Part shown: positions 50,906 through 59,858 of the stretch, piece after piece
Position numbering within the stretch: position 1 is the stretch's first letter
How the letters are laid out: every line of letters begins with the position of its first letter
DNA from: Enhydrobacter sp.
GTDB taxonomy: Bacteria > Pseudomonadota > Alphaproteobacteria > Reyranellales > Reyranellaceae
Assembly (NCBI GenBank): GCA_026126105.1
Contig: JAHCJV010000024.1
Span: forward strand, 1 to 64,000
Direction: 5' to 3'
DNA: 64,000 nt
Notes under the pieces: model-generated
The model's database searches: none
Told to the model about the DNA's origin: nothing
The model's input: only the letters and a program-made list of their open reading frames with translations
Position numbers and translations under genes: made by a program

Positions 50906-52338
50906 CCCCTATCGCGCCGGAACAGCGGCGACTGCTGAGCGGGATACCCGGCCTCGACACCATACTGGGCGGCGGCTTCATGCTGGGCGGCCTCTATGTC
51001 ATTCAGGGTGCGCCGGGCGCCGGCAAGACGATCTTCACCAACCAGATCTGCTTCCATCACGTCGCAAGCGGCGGCAGGGCGATGTTCGTCACCCTGCTCG
51101 CCGAGAACCACGCCCGCCTGATCAGCAACCTGCGCCAGCTGGCGTTCTTCGACCAAGCCAGGATCGGCGAAGCGCTGACTTATGTGAGCGGCTTCAACGA
51201 AATGCTCGACGGCGGGCTGGCCGAGCTCACCAAGCTTCTGCGTCGCGAGATCCAGCGACGTCGGATTTCCGTGCTGGTGATCGACGGGCTGGTCACCGCC
51301 GCGGCGAGCGCGCCCAGCGACCAGGCTTTCAGGGTGTTCGTGCACGACCTGCAGGAGGTTGCTCTAGCCACCGATTGCACGATGTTTCTCACCACCAACG
51401 ACAGCCGCCTGGCGTCGCCCGAGCAGACCATGGTCGACGGGCTGATCACGCTTACCGACCGGGCCTACGGGTGGCGGGCCGAGAGCGATCTGATGGTCAG
51501 CAAGTTTCGCGGCTCCGCCTATCTGCGCGGCCGCCACGCCTACAAGATCGCCGATGGAGGGTTCATCGTCTACCCGCGCATCGAGGCATTGCTGGCCTAT
51601 CCGAGCCGCGGGGCGGAGCTCGCCGTTGGACGGGTGTCGAGCGGCATCGCCAGGCTCGACGACATGCTGAACGGCGGCGTTCCGGCGGCCTCCACGACGA
51701 TGATCATGGGTCCTTCCGGCGTCGGCAAGACGACGATGGGACTTCATTTCCTCGCCCGCTGTTCGGTCGCCGAGCCGGGACTCATGTTCGGCTTCTACGA
51801 GACGCCAGCCCGCCTGCGGGCCAAGGCCGATCGCATGGTCCCGGCGCTCGGCCCGTTGTTCGACAGCGGGGCGATCGAGATGCTCTGGCAGACTCCGACG
51901 AGCGAGCCGCTCGATGCCTATGGCAAGAGCCTCATCGACGCCGTCATTCGGCGCAAGGTCAAGCGTCTGTTCATCGACGGCCTGACGGCGTTCCGCAGCG
52001 GAACCGTGGAGCCGTCCCGCGTCGGCAACTTCTTCTCCGCGGTCGCCAACGAGCTTCGGGTGCGGGGCGTCACCACACTCTACTCGCTCGAGGTGCCCAA
52101 CATTCTCGGTCCGGCGGTGAACGTCCCGGTCGACGACGCTTCGAGCCTGGCGGAGAACCTGGTCCTGCTGCGCTTCGTCGAGCGCGGCGCCCGGTTGCAT
52201 CGAATGATCTCGCTCCTCAAGGCGAGGGACAGCGACTTTACACCCTCGCTTTTCGAATACGACCTCACGGACACGGGCGTGAAGATCCACGATACCCCGG
52301 ACAGCGCTGAGCAGCTCCTGACCTCGGCCAGGGGCTGA
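50902..52338 (+). CDS. KaiC-like dual-ATPase protein (first module)
   Basis: A 478-residue RecA-fold double ATPase of the KaiC/RAD55 (COG0467) family. Domain 1 has Walker A QGAPGAGKTIF and SVLVIDGLV. Domain 2 has Walker A MGPSGVGKTTM and RLFIDGLTAF. It lacks the long C-terminal tail of cyanobacterial KaiC. The start ATG 50902 overlaps the kinase stop (ATGA), and the receiver gene starts 3 bases after its stop, so the three form one operon. No kaiA or kaiB is nearby. It probably works as a signalling ATPase, not a full clock. Confidence 0.88.
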   Translation: MTPIAPEQRRLLSGIPGLDTILGGGFMLGGLYVIQGAPGAGKTIFTNQICFHHVASGGRAMFVTLLAENHARLISNLRQLAFFDQARIGEALTYVSGFNEMLDGGLAELTKLLRREIQRRRISVLVIDGLVTAAASAPSDQAFRVFVHDLQEVALATDCTMFLTTNDSRLASPEQTMVDGLITLTDRAYGWRAESDLMVSKFRGSAYLRGRHAYKIADGGFIVYPRIEALLAYPSRGAELAVGRVSSGIARLDDMLNGGVPAASTTMIMGPSGVGKTTMGLHFLARCSVAEPGLMFGFYETPARLRAKADRMVPALGPLFDSGAIEMLWQTPTSEPLDAYGKSLIDAVIRRKVKRLFIDGLTAFRSGTVEPSRVGNFFSAVANELRVRGVTTLYSLEVPNILGPAVNVPVDDASSLAENLVLLRFVERGARLHRMISLLKARDSDFTPSLFEYDLTDTGVKIHDTPDSAEQLLTSARG

Positions 52339-52341
52339 CGC

Positions 52342-52701
52342 ATGGCCGTCGTGCTGGTCGTGGACGACGAGTTCGGCATCGTAAAGCTCCTCGAGGAGGT
52401 GCTCACGGACGAGGGCCATCGCGTCCTGATCGCCACCAACGGCCGGCAAGCGCTCGAGCGCGCCGCGAAAGAGAAGCCGGCGCTCGTGGTCACGGATTTC
52501 ATGATGCCCGTGATGGACGGTGCGGCGCTGGTGAGGGCGATGAGGGCCGATCCGCAACTCGCCGACGTTCCCGTGGTCATGATGAGCTCGATTCCCGAAG
52601 TGACGCTGGCCGAGCGCGCGCTCGGCTACACCGCCTTCGTGCGCAAGCCCTTCAGCATCTTCGCCGTCGTCGACCTCGTCGCGAAGCTGACCGGCTCCTG
52701 A
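52342..52701 (+). CDS. Single-domain response regulator
   Basis: A 119-residue CheY-like receiver with all key residues: acidic pair VLVVDDEFG, phospho-acceptor Asp in VVTDFMMPVMDG, Ser in VVMMSS and Lys in FVRKPFS. There is no output domain. It is the third gene after the kinase and KaiC-like ATPase, 3 bases downstream, so it is the likely phosphate receiver of that kinase and could act on the KaiC-like protein. Confidence 0.92.
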   Translation: MAVVLVVDDEFGIVKLLEEVLTDEGHRVLIATNGRQALERAAKEKPALVVTDFMMPVMDGAALVRAMRADPQLADVPVVMMSSIPEVTLAERALGYTAFVRKPFSIFAVVDLVAKLTGS

Positions 52702-52761
52702 GGTCTCGCCGGACGAACACGAGCCGGGCAGGATTGCAGGCCTCTTGCAAGCGAAAGGCGA

Positions 52762-52780
52762 GATAGGGTAGGGGGCTATC
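52762..52780. promoter_or_regulatory. DmeR/RcnR-type operator
   Basis: GATAG-GGTAGGGGG-CTATC, a 19-bp inverted repeat with a G-tract, ending 2 bases before dmeR. The inner TAG-GGGG-CTA matches the form used by RcnR-type repressors, with short A/T-containing arms around a G/C tract. Confidence 0.6.
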
Positions 52781-52782
52781 CT

Positions 52783-53058
52783 ATGGCGCACATATCGACC
52801 CACAACGACGCGCTTCTCGCCCGCGTTCGCCGCATCGCCGGACAGGTCGGCGCGATCGAACGCGCACTCTCCGCGGGGGACGATTGCGCGACCATCCTGC
52901 ATCTGGTCGCCGGAGCGCGGGGCGCGATGAGCGGACTGATGGCCGAGCTCATCGAGCAGCACCTGCGCGAGCACGTCGCCCGTCCAGGACTGTCCAATGC
53001 CGACCGGCAGGCGGGTGCCGACGATCTGATCGACGCCATCCGCCGCTACAACAAGTAG
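52783..53058 (+). CDS. dmeR: Nickel/cobalt-sensing repressor DmeR (RcnR/CsoR family)
   Basis: A 91-residue all-helical repressor. The ligands known for RcnR are at the same positions: His3, Cys35, His60 and His64 (MAHISTHN, DDCATILH, IEQHLREH). This points to Ni/Co sensing rather than copper (CsoR) or formaldehyde (FrmR). It has the family helix RVRRIAGQVGAIERAL. It binds DNA when metal-free and is released by metal. It precedes the efflux gene by 10 bases. Confidence 0.85.
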   Translation: MAHISTHNDALLARVRRIAGQVGAIERALSAGDDCATILHLVAGARGAMSGLMAELIEQHLREHVARPGLSNADRQAGADDLIDAIRRYNK

Positions 53059-53068
53059 GGCGGCCGCC

Positions 53069-54031
53069 ATGAGCTTTCCGGATACCGACCATCTCACCCA
53101 CGACCATGTCTTCCTGGGCCCGGCGCACGACCGCAATGCGCGCCGCACGCTCTGGGTGGTCGGGCTGACGGCGGCAATGATGGTGGGCGAGATCATGGCC
53201 GGCTGGCTCACCGGGTCGATGGCGCTGCTGGCCGACGGTTTCCACATGGCGACCCATGCAGGCGCCCTGACCGCGGCCGCTCTGGCCTATTTCTATGCCA
53301 AGAGGCACTCGTCGAACCGACGGTTCAGCTTCGGCACCGGCAAGGTGGGCGATCTCGCGGGCTTCGCATCGGCAATGGCGCTCGGGCTGATCGCGCTCGG
53401 CATTGCGGCGGAGTCCGTGATGCGGCTGTTCCAGCCTGTCGACGTCGCGTTCTTCGAGGCGACCTGGATTGCCGTGCTCGGCCTTGTCGTCAATGTCGCC
53501 AGCGCGGCCCTGCTCTCGGGACCTCATGGGCACGGGCACGCCCACGATCATGCCCATGGCCACGATCGGCACCACTCTCACGATCACGGCCGGGCGCACG
53601 GGATCCGGGACAACAATCTCCGCGCCGCCTATGTCCACGTCCTGGCGGATGCGCTGACGTCGGTCCTGGCGATCGTGGCTCTGCTGGCCGGTCGCTATCT
53701 CGGCTGGGTATGGCTCGATCCCGTCATGGGCGTGGTGGGCGGCCTCGTCATCGGGCGCTGGTCCTGGGTGTTGCTGCGCGACGCGGCTGCCGTGCTCCTC
53801 GACACGACCGATGCCGCCGTCGCCGACGAGGTGCGCGATCTCGTCGAGGGGCCGGGAGATGCCAGGATCGTCGATCTGCACGTCTGGCGCATCGGGCCCG
53901 AAGCGCACGCCGGCATCGTCAGCGTCGCCGGCGCATCGGGCCTCGATGCGGATGCGATCCGCGCGCGGCTCGCGCCGGTGCACGAGCTCGCGCATCTCAC
54001 CGTGGAATTCAGGCCGATCCGCCCCGCTTGA
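53069..54031 (+). CDS. dmeF: Cation diffusion facilitator DmeF (Ni/Co efflux)
   Basis: A 320-residue CDF transporter with six segments that exports divalent metals in exchange for protons. TM2 has LADGFHMATHAG, the HxxxH form of DmeF, and TM5 has VHVLADALTS, the HxxxD site. The His-rich loop between TM4 and TM5 (HGHGHAHDHAHGHD and HHSHDHG) is expected to bind metal. The cytoplasmic C-terminal domain has IVDLHVWRIGPE. It is transcribed with dmeR. Confidence 0.9.
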   Translation: MSFPDTDHLTHDHVFLGPAHDRNARRTLWVVGLTAAMMVGEIMAGWLTGSMALLADGFHMATHAGALTAAALAYFYAKRHSSNRRFSFGTGKVGDLAGFASAMALGLIALGIAAESVMRLFQPVDVAFFEATWIAVLGLVVNVASAALLSGPHGHGHAHDHAHGHDRHHSHDHGRAHGIRDNNLRAAYVHVLADALTSVLAIVALLAGRYLGWVWLDPVMGVVGGLVIGRWSWVLLRDAAAVLLDTTDAAVADEVRDLVEGPGDARIVDLHVWRIGPEAHAGIVSVAGASGLDADAIRARLAPVHELAHLTVEFRPIRPA

Positions 54032-54055
54032 GCCCGCCCGCCGGGGCCGCTCCGA

Positions 54056-54253
54056 CTACGGCTCGGTGCACGGGTACGAGTCGCGTCGTTTGCGCTCCAG
54101 GTACGCGTCGACGGCGTCAGCGGCCTCTTTGCTCAGTGCTTCGGCGGCGGCGACGACCTCCGGCGGGAAGCCGGCAAGCCTATGGTAGCGCTCCTGGGCT
54201 CGACGGGCGTTGACGAGCAGACGTTTGAGTTCTGGATCGTTCTCCGCGGTCAT
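54056..54253 (-). CDS. Small protein of unknown function
   Basis: A 65-residue charged helical protein starting MTAENDPELKRLLVNARRAQERYHRLAGFPPEVVAA and ending in KRRDSYPCTEP. ATG 54253 is preferred; the longer frame upstream is less likely. There is no recognised domain. It is convergent with dmeF, and repeats lie just upstream (54281-54310). Confidence 0.5.
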   Translation of the reverse strand: MTAENDPELKRLLVNARRAQERYHRLAGFPPEVVAAAEALSKEAADAVDAYLERKRRDSYPCTEP

Positions 54254-54280
54254 GATCTTCGAACGTCCAACGGAGGAGCC

Positions 54281-54310
54281 GAGTTGCTGCAACTGCAACA
54301 GAGTTGCTGC
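54281..54310. repeat. GAGTTGCTGC direct repeat with inner palindrome
   Basis: GAGTTGCTGC occurs at 54281-54290 and 54301-54310, two helical turns apart. The first copy runs into the palindrome GTTGC-T-GCAAC (54283-54293). It lies in the divergent gap between the 65-residue gene and the patatin gene and could be an operator. Confidence 0.4.
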
Positions 54311-54445
54311 TGACGAAAAAGCACGCGCGACGGTGACTTAATGGCTGCCCCGGGCTGCAACCTGGCGAACAACAGCGTCGTTGCTCAACGCGCACGGTCT
54401 CCCGTGTGTCCGCGTCGCAAGCGGTGTCGCCCCGCCGGAGTTCAT

Positions 54446-55525
54446 ATGACCATCCATCCGCACGAACCGGAGACCGATCCGGAGTTCAGCGCTGCGCTCG
54501 TGCTGGCGGGCGGCGTTGGGCTGGGCTCGTACCAGGCCGGCGCATGCGATGCCCTGCTCTCGCGGCCCAATGCCCGGATCGGATGGATCGCGGGCAGCTC
54601 GGTCGGTGCGCTCAACGGCGCACTGATCGCCGGCACCGAGCCGTCACGGGTCGTGGAGGCCCTCCAGGTATATTGGCTGCGCGGCTCGGCCTGGGGCCCG
54701 TTCGGTCCGCCGAACGCGAGCCTGCGTCACGCCGCCAACTGGATGAGCGCGCTTCACACGCGCCTCTTCGGCTCGCTCGGCCGCTTACAGGCGCTTGGAC
54801 CCCGCCTGTCGTTCTCGAGCTTCTACGACCTTGCGCCGACCGTTGCGTTCCTTCGCCGGACGATCGACTTCGGCCGGCTGAACGGAGGCGACATCCGCTT
54901 CACGGTCGCGACAGTCGACGTCGAGAGCGGCGATGTGGTGCTGTTCGACACCGGCAGGGGCCACCGGATCGAGATCGACCATCTGCTGGCGAGTTGCGGC
55001 TTCCTGCCCGAGTTCGCGCCGGTCGAGATCGACGGTCGGCTGCTCGGCGACGGCGGTCTGGCGGTCAACGCGCCCTTCGAGCCGGTGCTCGACGAGGCCG
55101 AGGGCACGGTCGATCCGGTGTTCATCCTCGATCTCTTCGCACGCGACGGGCGGCGACCAACGGGACTCGAGTCGGCGCTGGCGCGCAAGAACGCGCTCGT
55201 CTTCGGCAATCAGACATGGGCGCGGCTCGAAGCCTATCGGCGCTACTGGGATCGACTGGCCGCGCAGTCGCGCCCGCCGCTCTTCTACCTCAGTTACCTG
55301 CCCGTCACCGGAGAGGCAGGGCCGGAGATGCCGTACGATTTCTCGGTGTCCTCCGCGGCGCTGCGGTGGAACGCCGGCCGTCTCGACATGGAGGAGGCGC
55401 TGTCGCGCCTTGCAAGTGCGCGGGCGAGCGGGGCGGCGGTGACGGTCATCCGGCGTGCCCGGTCCGAAGAACCGCGCGCCGTGAAAGCATCTCCGCCATG
55501 CGTGCCGGAAAGCGCCGCGGCCTGA
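54446..55525 (+). CDS. Patatin-like phospholipase
   Basis: A 359-residue lipid acyl hydrolase. The catalytic Ser is in GSSVGALNGA, the Asp in LLGDGGLAVNAP, and the oxyanion glycines in LAGGVGLGSYQAGA. ATG 54446 has GGAG before it. There is no signal peptide. It probably acts on membrane lipids or a bacterial storage lipid. It is convergent with the YihY gene 4 bases away. Confidence 0.88.
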   Translation: MTIHPHEPETDPEFSAALVLAGGVGLGSYQAGACDALLSRPNARIGWIAGSSVGALNGALIAGTEPSRVVEALQVYWLRGSAWGPFGPPNASLRHAANWMSALHTRLFGSLGRLQALGPRLSFSSFYDLAPTVAFLRRTIDFGRLNGGDIRFTVATVDVESGDVVLFDTGRGHRIEIDHLLASCGFLPEFAPVEIDGRLLGDGGLAVNAPFEPVLDEAEGTVDPVFILDLFARDGRRPTGLESALARKNALVFGNQTWARLEAYRRYWDRLAAQSRPPLFYLSYLPVTGEAGPEMPYDFSVSSAALRWNAGRLDMEEALSRLASARASGAAVTVIRRARSEEPRAVKASPPCVPESAAA

Positions 55526-55529
55526 AGGG

Positions 55530-56417
55530 CTAGGACTCTCTTTGCCGCGCCCGGGCACGGGTGAACTCGGCGCCGAACAACAGGATCTGCGAGGAGTAGT
55601 AGACCCAGATCAGGACGACCACGATCGAGGCGGAGGCGCCGAAGGACGACTCCAGCCCCTGCTTGCCGATATAGAAGCCGATCGCGAACTTGCCGATCTC
55701 GAACAGAACGGCGGTGCCGAGCGCGCCCAGGATCACGTCCCGCCACGCGACGTGGGTGTCCGGCATCCATTTGAAGATCAACGCGAACACGGTGCTGGTG
55801 GTGAGGAACGACACGCCGAACGCGAGCACCTGCATCAGCGGCTCGGGCAAGGCGTTCCCCATGTACTTGCCGACCGCTGCAAGCGCGGCGGTCAGCATCA
55901 TGGAGATCATCAGGAGGAAGCCCACCGTCAGCACGCCGGCGAACGAGAGAACGTACCCGCGGATGAACCCCCATACGCCGCTGCGGGGCTTCGGCTCGAC
56001 CTCCCACACCGAATTGAGGGCGTCCTTGAGCTGGACCACGACGCCGACGGCGGCGAACAGCAGGGTCGCCGCGCCGATGATCGTCGCGAAAAGCCCCTCG
56101 CCGTGCGTGCCGGCGCCACCGAGCATCGTACGCACCGACTCCGCGCCCTGATCGCCGATGGCATCCCTTATGCCGTCGGTCACCTCCTGCTGGACGCCCT
56201 CGCGTTGAAAGACCAGCGCCGCGATCGAGACGATGACGACGATCAGCGGCCCCATCGAGAAGATGGAATAGTAGGCGAGGGCGGCCCCCGCCTTCGAGCT
56301 CTTGTGCGCCACCCACTGCGAGCCCGCTTCCTTGAGGGCGTTGAAGAGTCCGGAAGCAACAGGCTCCCGCTTTTCGTCCGCATTCGTCGTCGGGAGCGAG
56401 GTGGATTTTGCCGGCAT
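55530..56417 (-). CDS. YihY/virulence factor BrkB-family membrane protein
   Basis: A 295-residue inner membrane protein with about six segments, starting MPAKSTSLPTTNADEKREP. Typical YihY features: KAGAALAYYSIFSMGPLIVVIV, VVVQLKDALNSVWEVEPKPRSG, LIFKWMPDTHVAWRDVILGA and LIWVYYSSQILLFGAEFTRA. The function of the family is not settled. It lies between the patatin gene and the hybrid kinase. Confidence 0.9.
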   Translation of the reverse strand: MPAKSTSLPTTNADEKREPVASGLFNALKEAGSQWVAHKSSKAGAALAYYSIFSMGPLIVVIVSIAALVFQREGVQQEVTDGIRDAIGDQGAESVRTMLGGAGTHGEGLFATIIGAATLLFAAVGVVVQLKDALNSVWEVEPKPRSGVWGFIRGYVLSFAGVLTVGFLLMISMMLTAALAAVGKYMGNALPEPLMQVLAFGVSFLTTSTVFALIFKWMPDTHVAWRDVILGALGTAVLFEIGKFAIGFYIGKQGLESSFGASASIVVVLIWVYYSSQILLFGAEFTRARARQRES

Positions 56418-56540
56418 CGTTTCCTGCGCAGATCGCGTGGCTGCAATATGGCAAGACCAACGCGCAGGTCAGGACGCCGTTCCACGCCTCGAGAGGGCGT
56501 CCCCGCCGGACGCGGAGAGTGTGCCGTATCGAACGCGCCT

Positions 56541-58214
56541 TCAGGGAGCGGGCGGTGCGTGCGCGCGTCGGAGCGCGCCGGCCAGGGCAGCACGCAGGTC
56601 CTCAAGACGATAGGGTTTGGCGAGCACGGTGAGGCCTTCGGCTTCGATGTCGCGATGGGCGATGGCCGAGTGACCGCTCGTCAGCAGGACGGGAAGCTCC
56701 GGACGCCGCGCCTTCACCTCGCGCGCGAGCCCGACCCCATCCATCTCGCCGGGCATCATGATGTCGGAGAATACGATGTCGATCGCGCGGCCGTTGGCAA
56801 GCGCACCCAGGGCGGCCGACGCGCCGGCCGTGCGCAATACGTCGTAACCGAGCTGGTCGAGCATCTCGCTCACGAGACGGGCGACCTCTTCGTCGTCCTC
56901 GACCAGCAGGACACGACCGCCGCCGGCCTCCGATGAATTGGGCTTGCGGGTGCCGGCACGCACGCCGTTAACGTGCCGCCCGTCGAGCGCAAGCGGCGCG
57001 TCGAACGAGCGCGGCAGGGTGAGCACGATGCGCGTGCCGCGCCCGACTTCGGAGTCGATATGGACGGTGCCGCCCGACTCGCGGGCAAAGCCGTAGGCCT
57101 GGGCGAGGCCGAGGCCGGATCCCTTGCCGATCTCCTTTGTGGTGAAGAAGGGCTCGAAGGCGCGGGCGGCCACGTCGGGCGGCATGCCTGTCCCGGTGTC
57201 GGCGACGGTGAGCTGCACGAAGTCGCCCTTGCCCGCAGCACCCGGCAGGTTGCGGCCGAGCAGCGTGATCGTGCCACCGCCGGGCATCGCATCGCGCGCA
57301 TTGAAGGCGAGGTTGAGCACCACCAGCTCGAACTCGCTGGGATCGACGGCGACCGGCCATAGGTCGGGAGCGAAGTCGGCGCGCAGGTCGATCGTGCCGC
57401 CGAGGCTGCGGTCGAGCAGCTCGCGCATGCCGCCGACATGCGATTCGAGATCGATCGGCTGGGGCTTGAGAGGCTGTCGCCGGGCGAAGCCCAACAGCTG
57501 CCGGGTGAGAGCGGCACCGCGCTGGGCCGCATTGCGCATGCCTTCGATGAAGGCGGGCACCCGGCTCGAGCCCGGATCGCGCTCGATCATTTCGAGCCCG
57601 GCGGTGATCACCATCAGGAGGTTATTGAAGTCGTGGGCGACGCCGCCGGTCAGCTGGCCGATCGCCTCCATCTTCTGCGCCTGGCGCAACGCGTCTTCCA
57701 TGCGCGCGCGATTGGCCATCTGCTGGCGAAGCTCGGCCGTCGCCTCGTCGACCTTCTGCTGCAGCTGCTCCGCCGACCTCTCGCGCGCCGCCAGCAGCGA
57801 GCGCACCTCGTACTGACGGTGGCGGGCACGAACCGCTGCCTGAACCGTGCTCGTGAGGGTGATCGGCTGGACCGGGCGCTCGAGGAGTGCCGCGTTCCCC
57901 AATCTGCCGACCAGCTTCTGACGCCACGCCGCCACGCGTGGATCCTGTCGATGGCTGGTGAGCAGGATGAAGGGCAGGTCCGACCAGGGCGGCTGGCTTG
58001 CAAGCCACTGTTCGAGCGGCCCGAGATCCTGCCCGAACAGCGCTTCTTCCGCGACGAAGACCGCGGCAGCACCGTGCGCCAGCTCTTCCGTCAGGTCGGT
58101 GAAGCTGCTGCACAGATGGGCCGGCAGGCCCGCCCGGGACAGCAACTCCGCCGACGCCACCCCGTCGCGCCCGATAGGCGTCAGGACGAGGACACGCGCG
58201 CCGGGTTCCTTCAT
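56541..58214 (-). CDS. Hybrid sensor histidine kinase with C-terminal receiver
   Basis: A 557-residue signalling protein. The first 130 residues resemble a degenerate receiver (VLVLTPIGRDGVASAELLS, PFILLTSHRQDPR). A coiled coil follows (RSAEQLQQKVDEATAELRQQ), then HisKA (IGQLTGGVAHDFNNLLMV), HATPase (NLAFNARDAMPGGG, DTGTGMPP, GSGLGLAQAYG) and a full receiver (LLVEDDEEVA, VFSDIMMPGEMDG, VLAKPYRL). Its start overlaps the stop of the second KaiC-like gene by four bases, so the two are one operon. Confidence 0.9.
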   Translation of the reverse strand: MKEPGARVLVLTPIGRDGVASAELLSRAGLPAHLCSSFTDLTEELAHGAAAVFVAEEALFGQDLGPLEQWLASQPPWSDLPFILLTSHRQDPRVAAWRQKLVGRLGNAALLERPVQPITLTSTVQAAVRARHRQYEVRSLLAARERSAEQLQQKVDEATAELRQQMANRARMEDALRQAQKMEAIGQLTGGVAHDFNNLLMVITAGLEMIERDPGSSRVPAFIEGMRNAAQRGAALTRQLLGFARRQPLKPQPIDLESHVGGMRELLDRSLGGTIDLRADFAPDLWPVAVDPSEFELVVLNLAFNARDAMPGGGTITLLGRNLPGAAGKGDFVQLTVADTGTGMPPDVAARAFEPFFTTKEIGKGSGLGLAQAYGFARESGGTVHIDSEVGRGTRIVLTLPRSFDAPLALDGRHVNGVRAGTRKPNSSEAGGGRVLLVEDDEEVARLVSEMLDQLGYDVLRTAGASAALGALANGRAIDIVFSDIMMPGEMDGVGLAREVKARRPELPVLLTSGHSAIAHRDIEAEGLTVLAKPYRLEDLRAALAGALRRAHAPPAP

Positions 58215-59714
58215 TCTCGGCGTGCGGCCTGCAGCAGCGATCCGCTATCGCCGGTGTAGCGTGGCGCGCCGGAGAAAATCCCGGTGAAGTCGGTGAGCGA
58301 CGGCCCGAGCGCGATGCCGTTGGGGGTCAGCTTGAATTCGCGGATCGCGTGCTCGTGATCGCCGCTGCGCTTCTTCACCACCGACATGGCGCGACGCATG
58401 GTGCCGCCATGCTCGAAATAGCGCAGCATGATGACCGCATCGCTGAGATAGCTGATGTCGACAGGCGCATCGACCGGCCCCATGAGCCCGTGCTGCGACA
58501 GCACCAGTATACTCAGCACTCCCCGCTGGTTCAGATAGGACAGGAGCTCGTGCATCTGCAGGAGGAGAAAGCGGCCGTCCGGCATGGCGTTGAGATAGCC
58601 GTTCAGGCTGTCGATCACGACCACGCGCGTGCCATGTGTCTCCACGCTCGTCCTCACGAGGGACGCGAATTCTCCCGGCGACAGCTCTGCAGGGTCGACC
58701 TGCCGAAGCTCCAAGACGTCGCTGGCGATATGCGGTTCGACGTCCAGTCCGATCGTCCTGGCGCGCGTTTCCAGCGTGCCGCGTCCTTCATCGAAGGCGA
58801 AGTAGATCGCGTTCTCGCCGCGGCGAGCGGCGGCGACGGCGAAGGTCAGGGCGACGGACGACTTCCCGACACCTGCCGCGCCCATCAAGAGAGCGTTCGT
58901 GCCGCGCTCCAGCCCGCCGCCCAGCAGCCGGTCGAGATCGGCGTTGCCGCTCGGCGTGGGGTCGGCGGCGAAGGCGGAGTGATGCTCGGCGGCGATCAGG
59001 CGCGGATAGACCTCCACGCCGCCCTTGACGATCGTGAGGTCATGGAAGCCGCCCTTGAAGTCGATGCCGCGCATCTTCGGGATGCTCAGGCGCCGGCGCT
59101 GGGCGCCGTAATCGATCGACAGCTGCTCGAGTAGGATGACTCCGTGCACCATGGAGTGGAGCTGGAGATCGCCCGATTTCGCCGTCAGGTCGTCGAGCAG
59201 AAGGACCGTGCAGCTGCGCTGCGCGAAATGCTGCTTCAGGGCGAGCACCTGCCGCCGGTAGCGCAGTGGGTCCTGCGCCAGCAGCCGCAGCTCCGAGAGG
59301 CTGTCGATCACGACCCGCTTGGCACCGACCTCCGCCACCTTGGCGAATATCGCTCGCGTCGTCTCGCCGAGGTCGATCTCGGCGGGGTGGAGGACGGTCA
59401 GCTCCCTCTCCGTGTCGAGGAGCGCTTCGTCGGGCACCAGCTCGAAGATCTCGATCCCAGCAAGCGACCAGCCGTGCCGCTTGGCGACCAGCTCCACCTC
59501 GCGCCGCGACTCCGACATGGCGACGTACAGCACCCGCTCGCCCCGGCGCGTTCCCTCCAGCAGGAACTGCATGGCGAGCGTGGTCTTGCCCGAGCCCGGC
59601 TTTCCTTCCACCAGGTAGGTCCGATCGCCGTCGAGCCCGCCCCCCAGGATATGATCGAGCCCGGCGCATCCCCGTCGAGACGCGCGGGGCTTCCATGTCG
59701 TCCTCTCCAGCCAT
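58211..59714 (-). CDS. KaiC-like dual-ATPase protein (second module, 5' end frameshifted)
   Basis: A double RecA-fold ATPase of the KaiC family, about 500 residues. Domain 1 has Walker A EGKPGSGKTTL and RVVIDSLSEL; domain 2 has MGAAGVGKSSVAL and RVVVIDSLNGY. The tail EFKLTPNGIALGPSLTDFTG and GAPRYTGDSG is typical of KaiC homologues. The best start, ATG 59714 (MAGEDDMEAPRVSTG, with GGAG upstream), is out of frame with the rest; removing one base from the CCCC run at 59670-59673 joins it to CAGLDHILGGGL. Neighbour: the hybrid kinase, overlapped by four bases. Confidence 0.8.
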
Positions 59715-59858
59715 GGCCCCCAACTCCTGCACGCAGGCGACGCGTGCGCCAAGGCAACGCCATTGGTCGATTTTCGTTCCACCTGAGCGCGAACACCGCA
59801 GGGCCGGTGAGCGTAGCGCGAGCAGCTCAGCGCGAGGGCACCGCCCGTCGAAACGTCC

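Noticed and set aside
53519..53616. Repetitive CAC/CAT stretch that looks like a simple repeat array
   Set aside because: It encodes the His-rich loop of DmeF; codons are mixed and it is explained by protein function, not by CRISPR or a satellite.
55542..56936. Plus-strand open frame opposite the YihY and hybrid kinase genes
   Set aside because: Composition is Arg/Asp/His-rich nonsense typical of antisense frames, and it spans two real genes.
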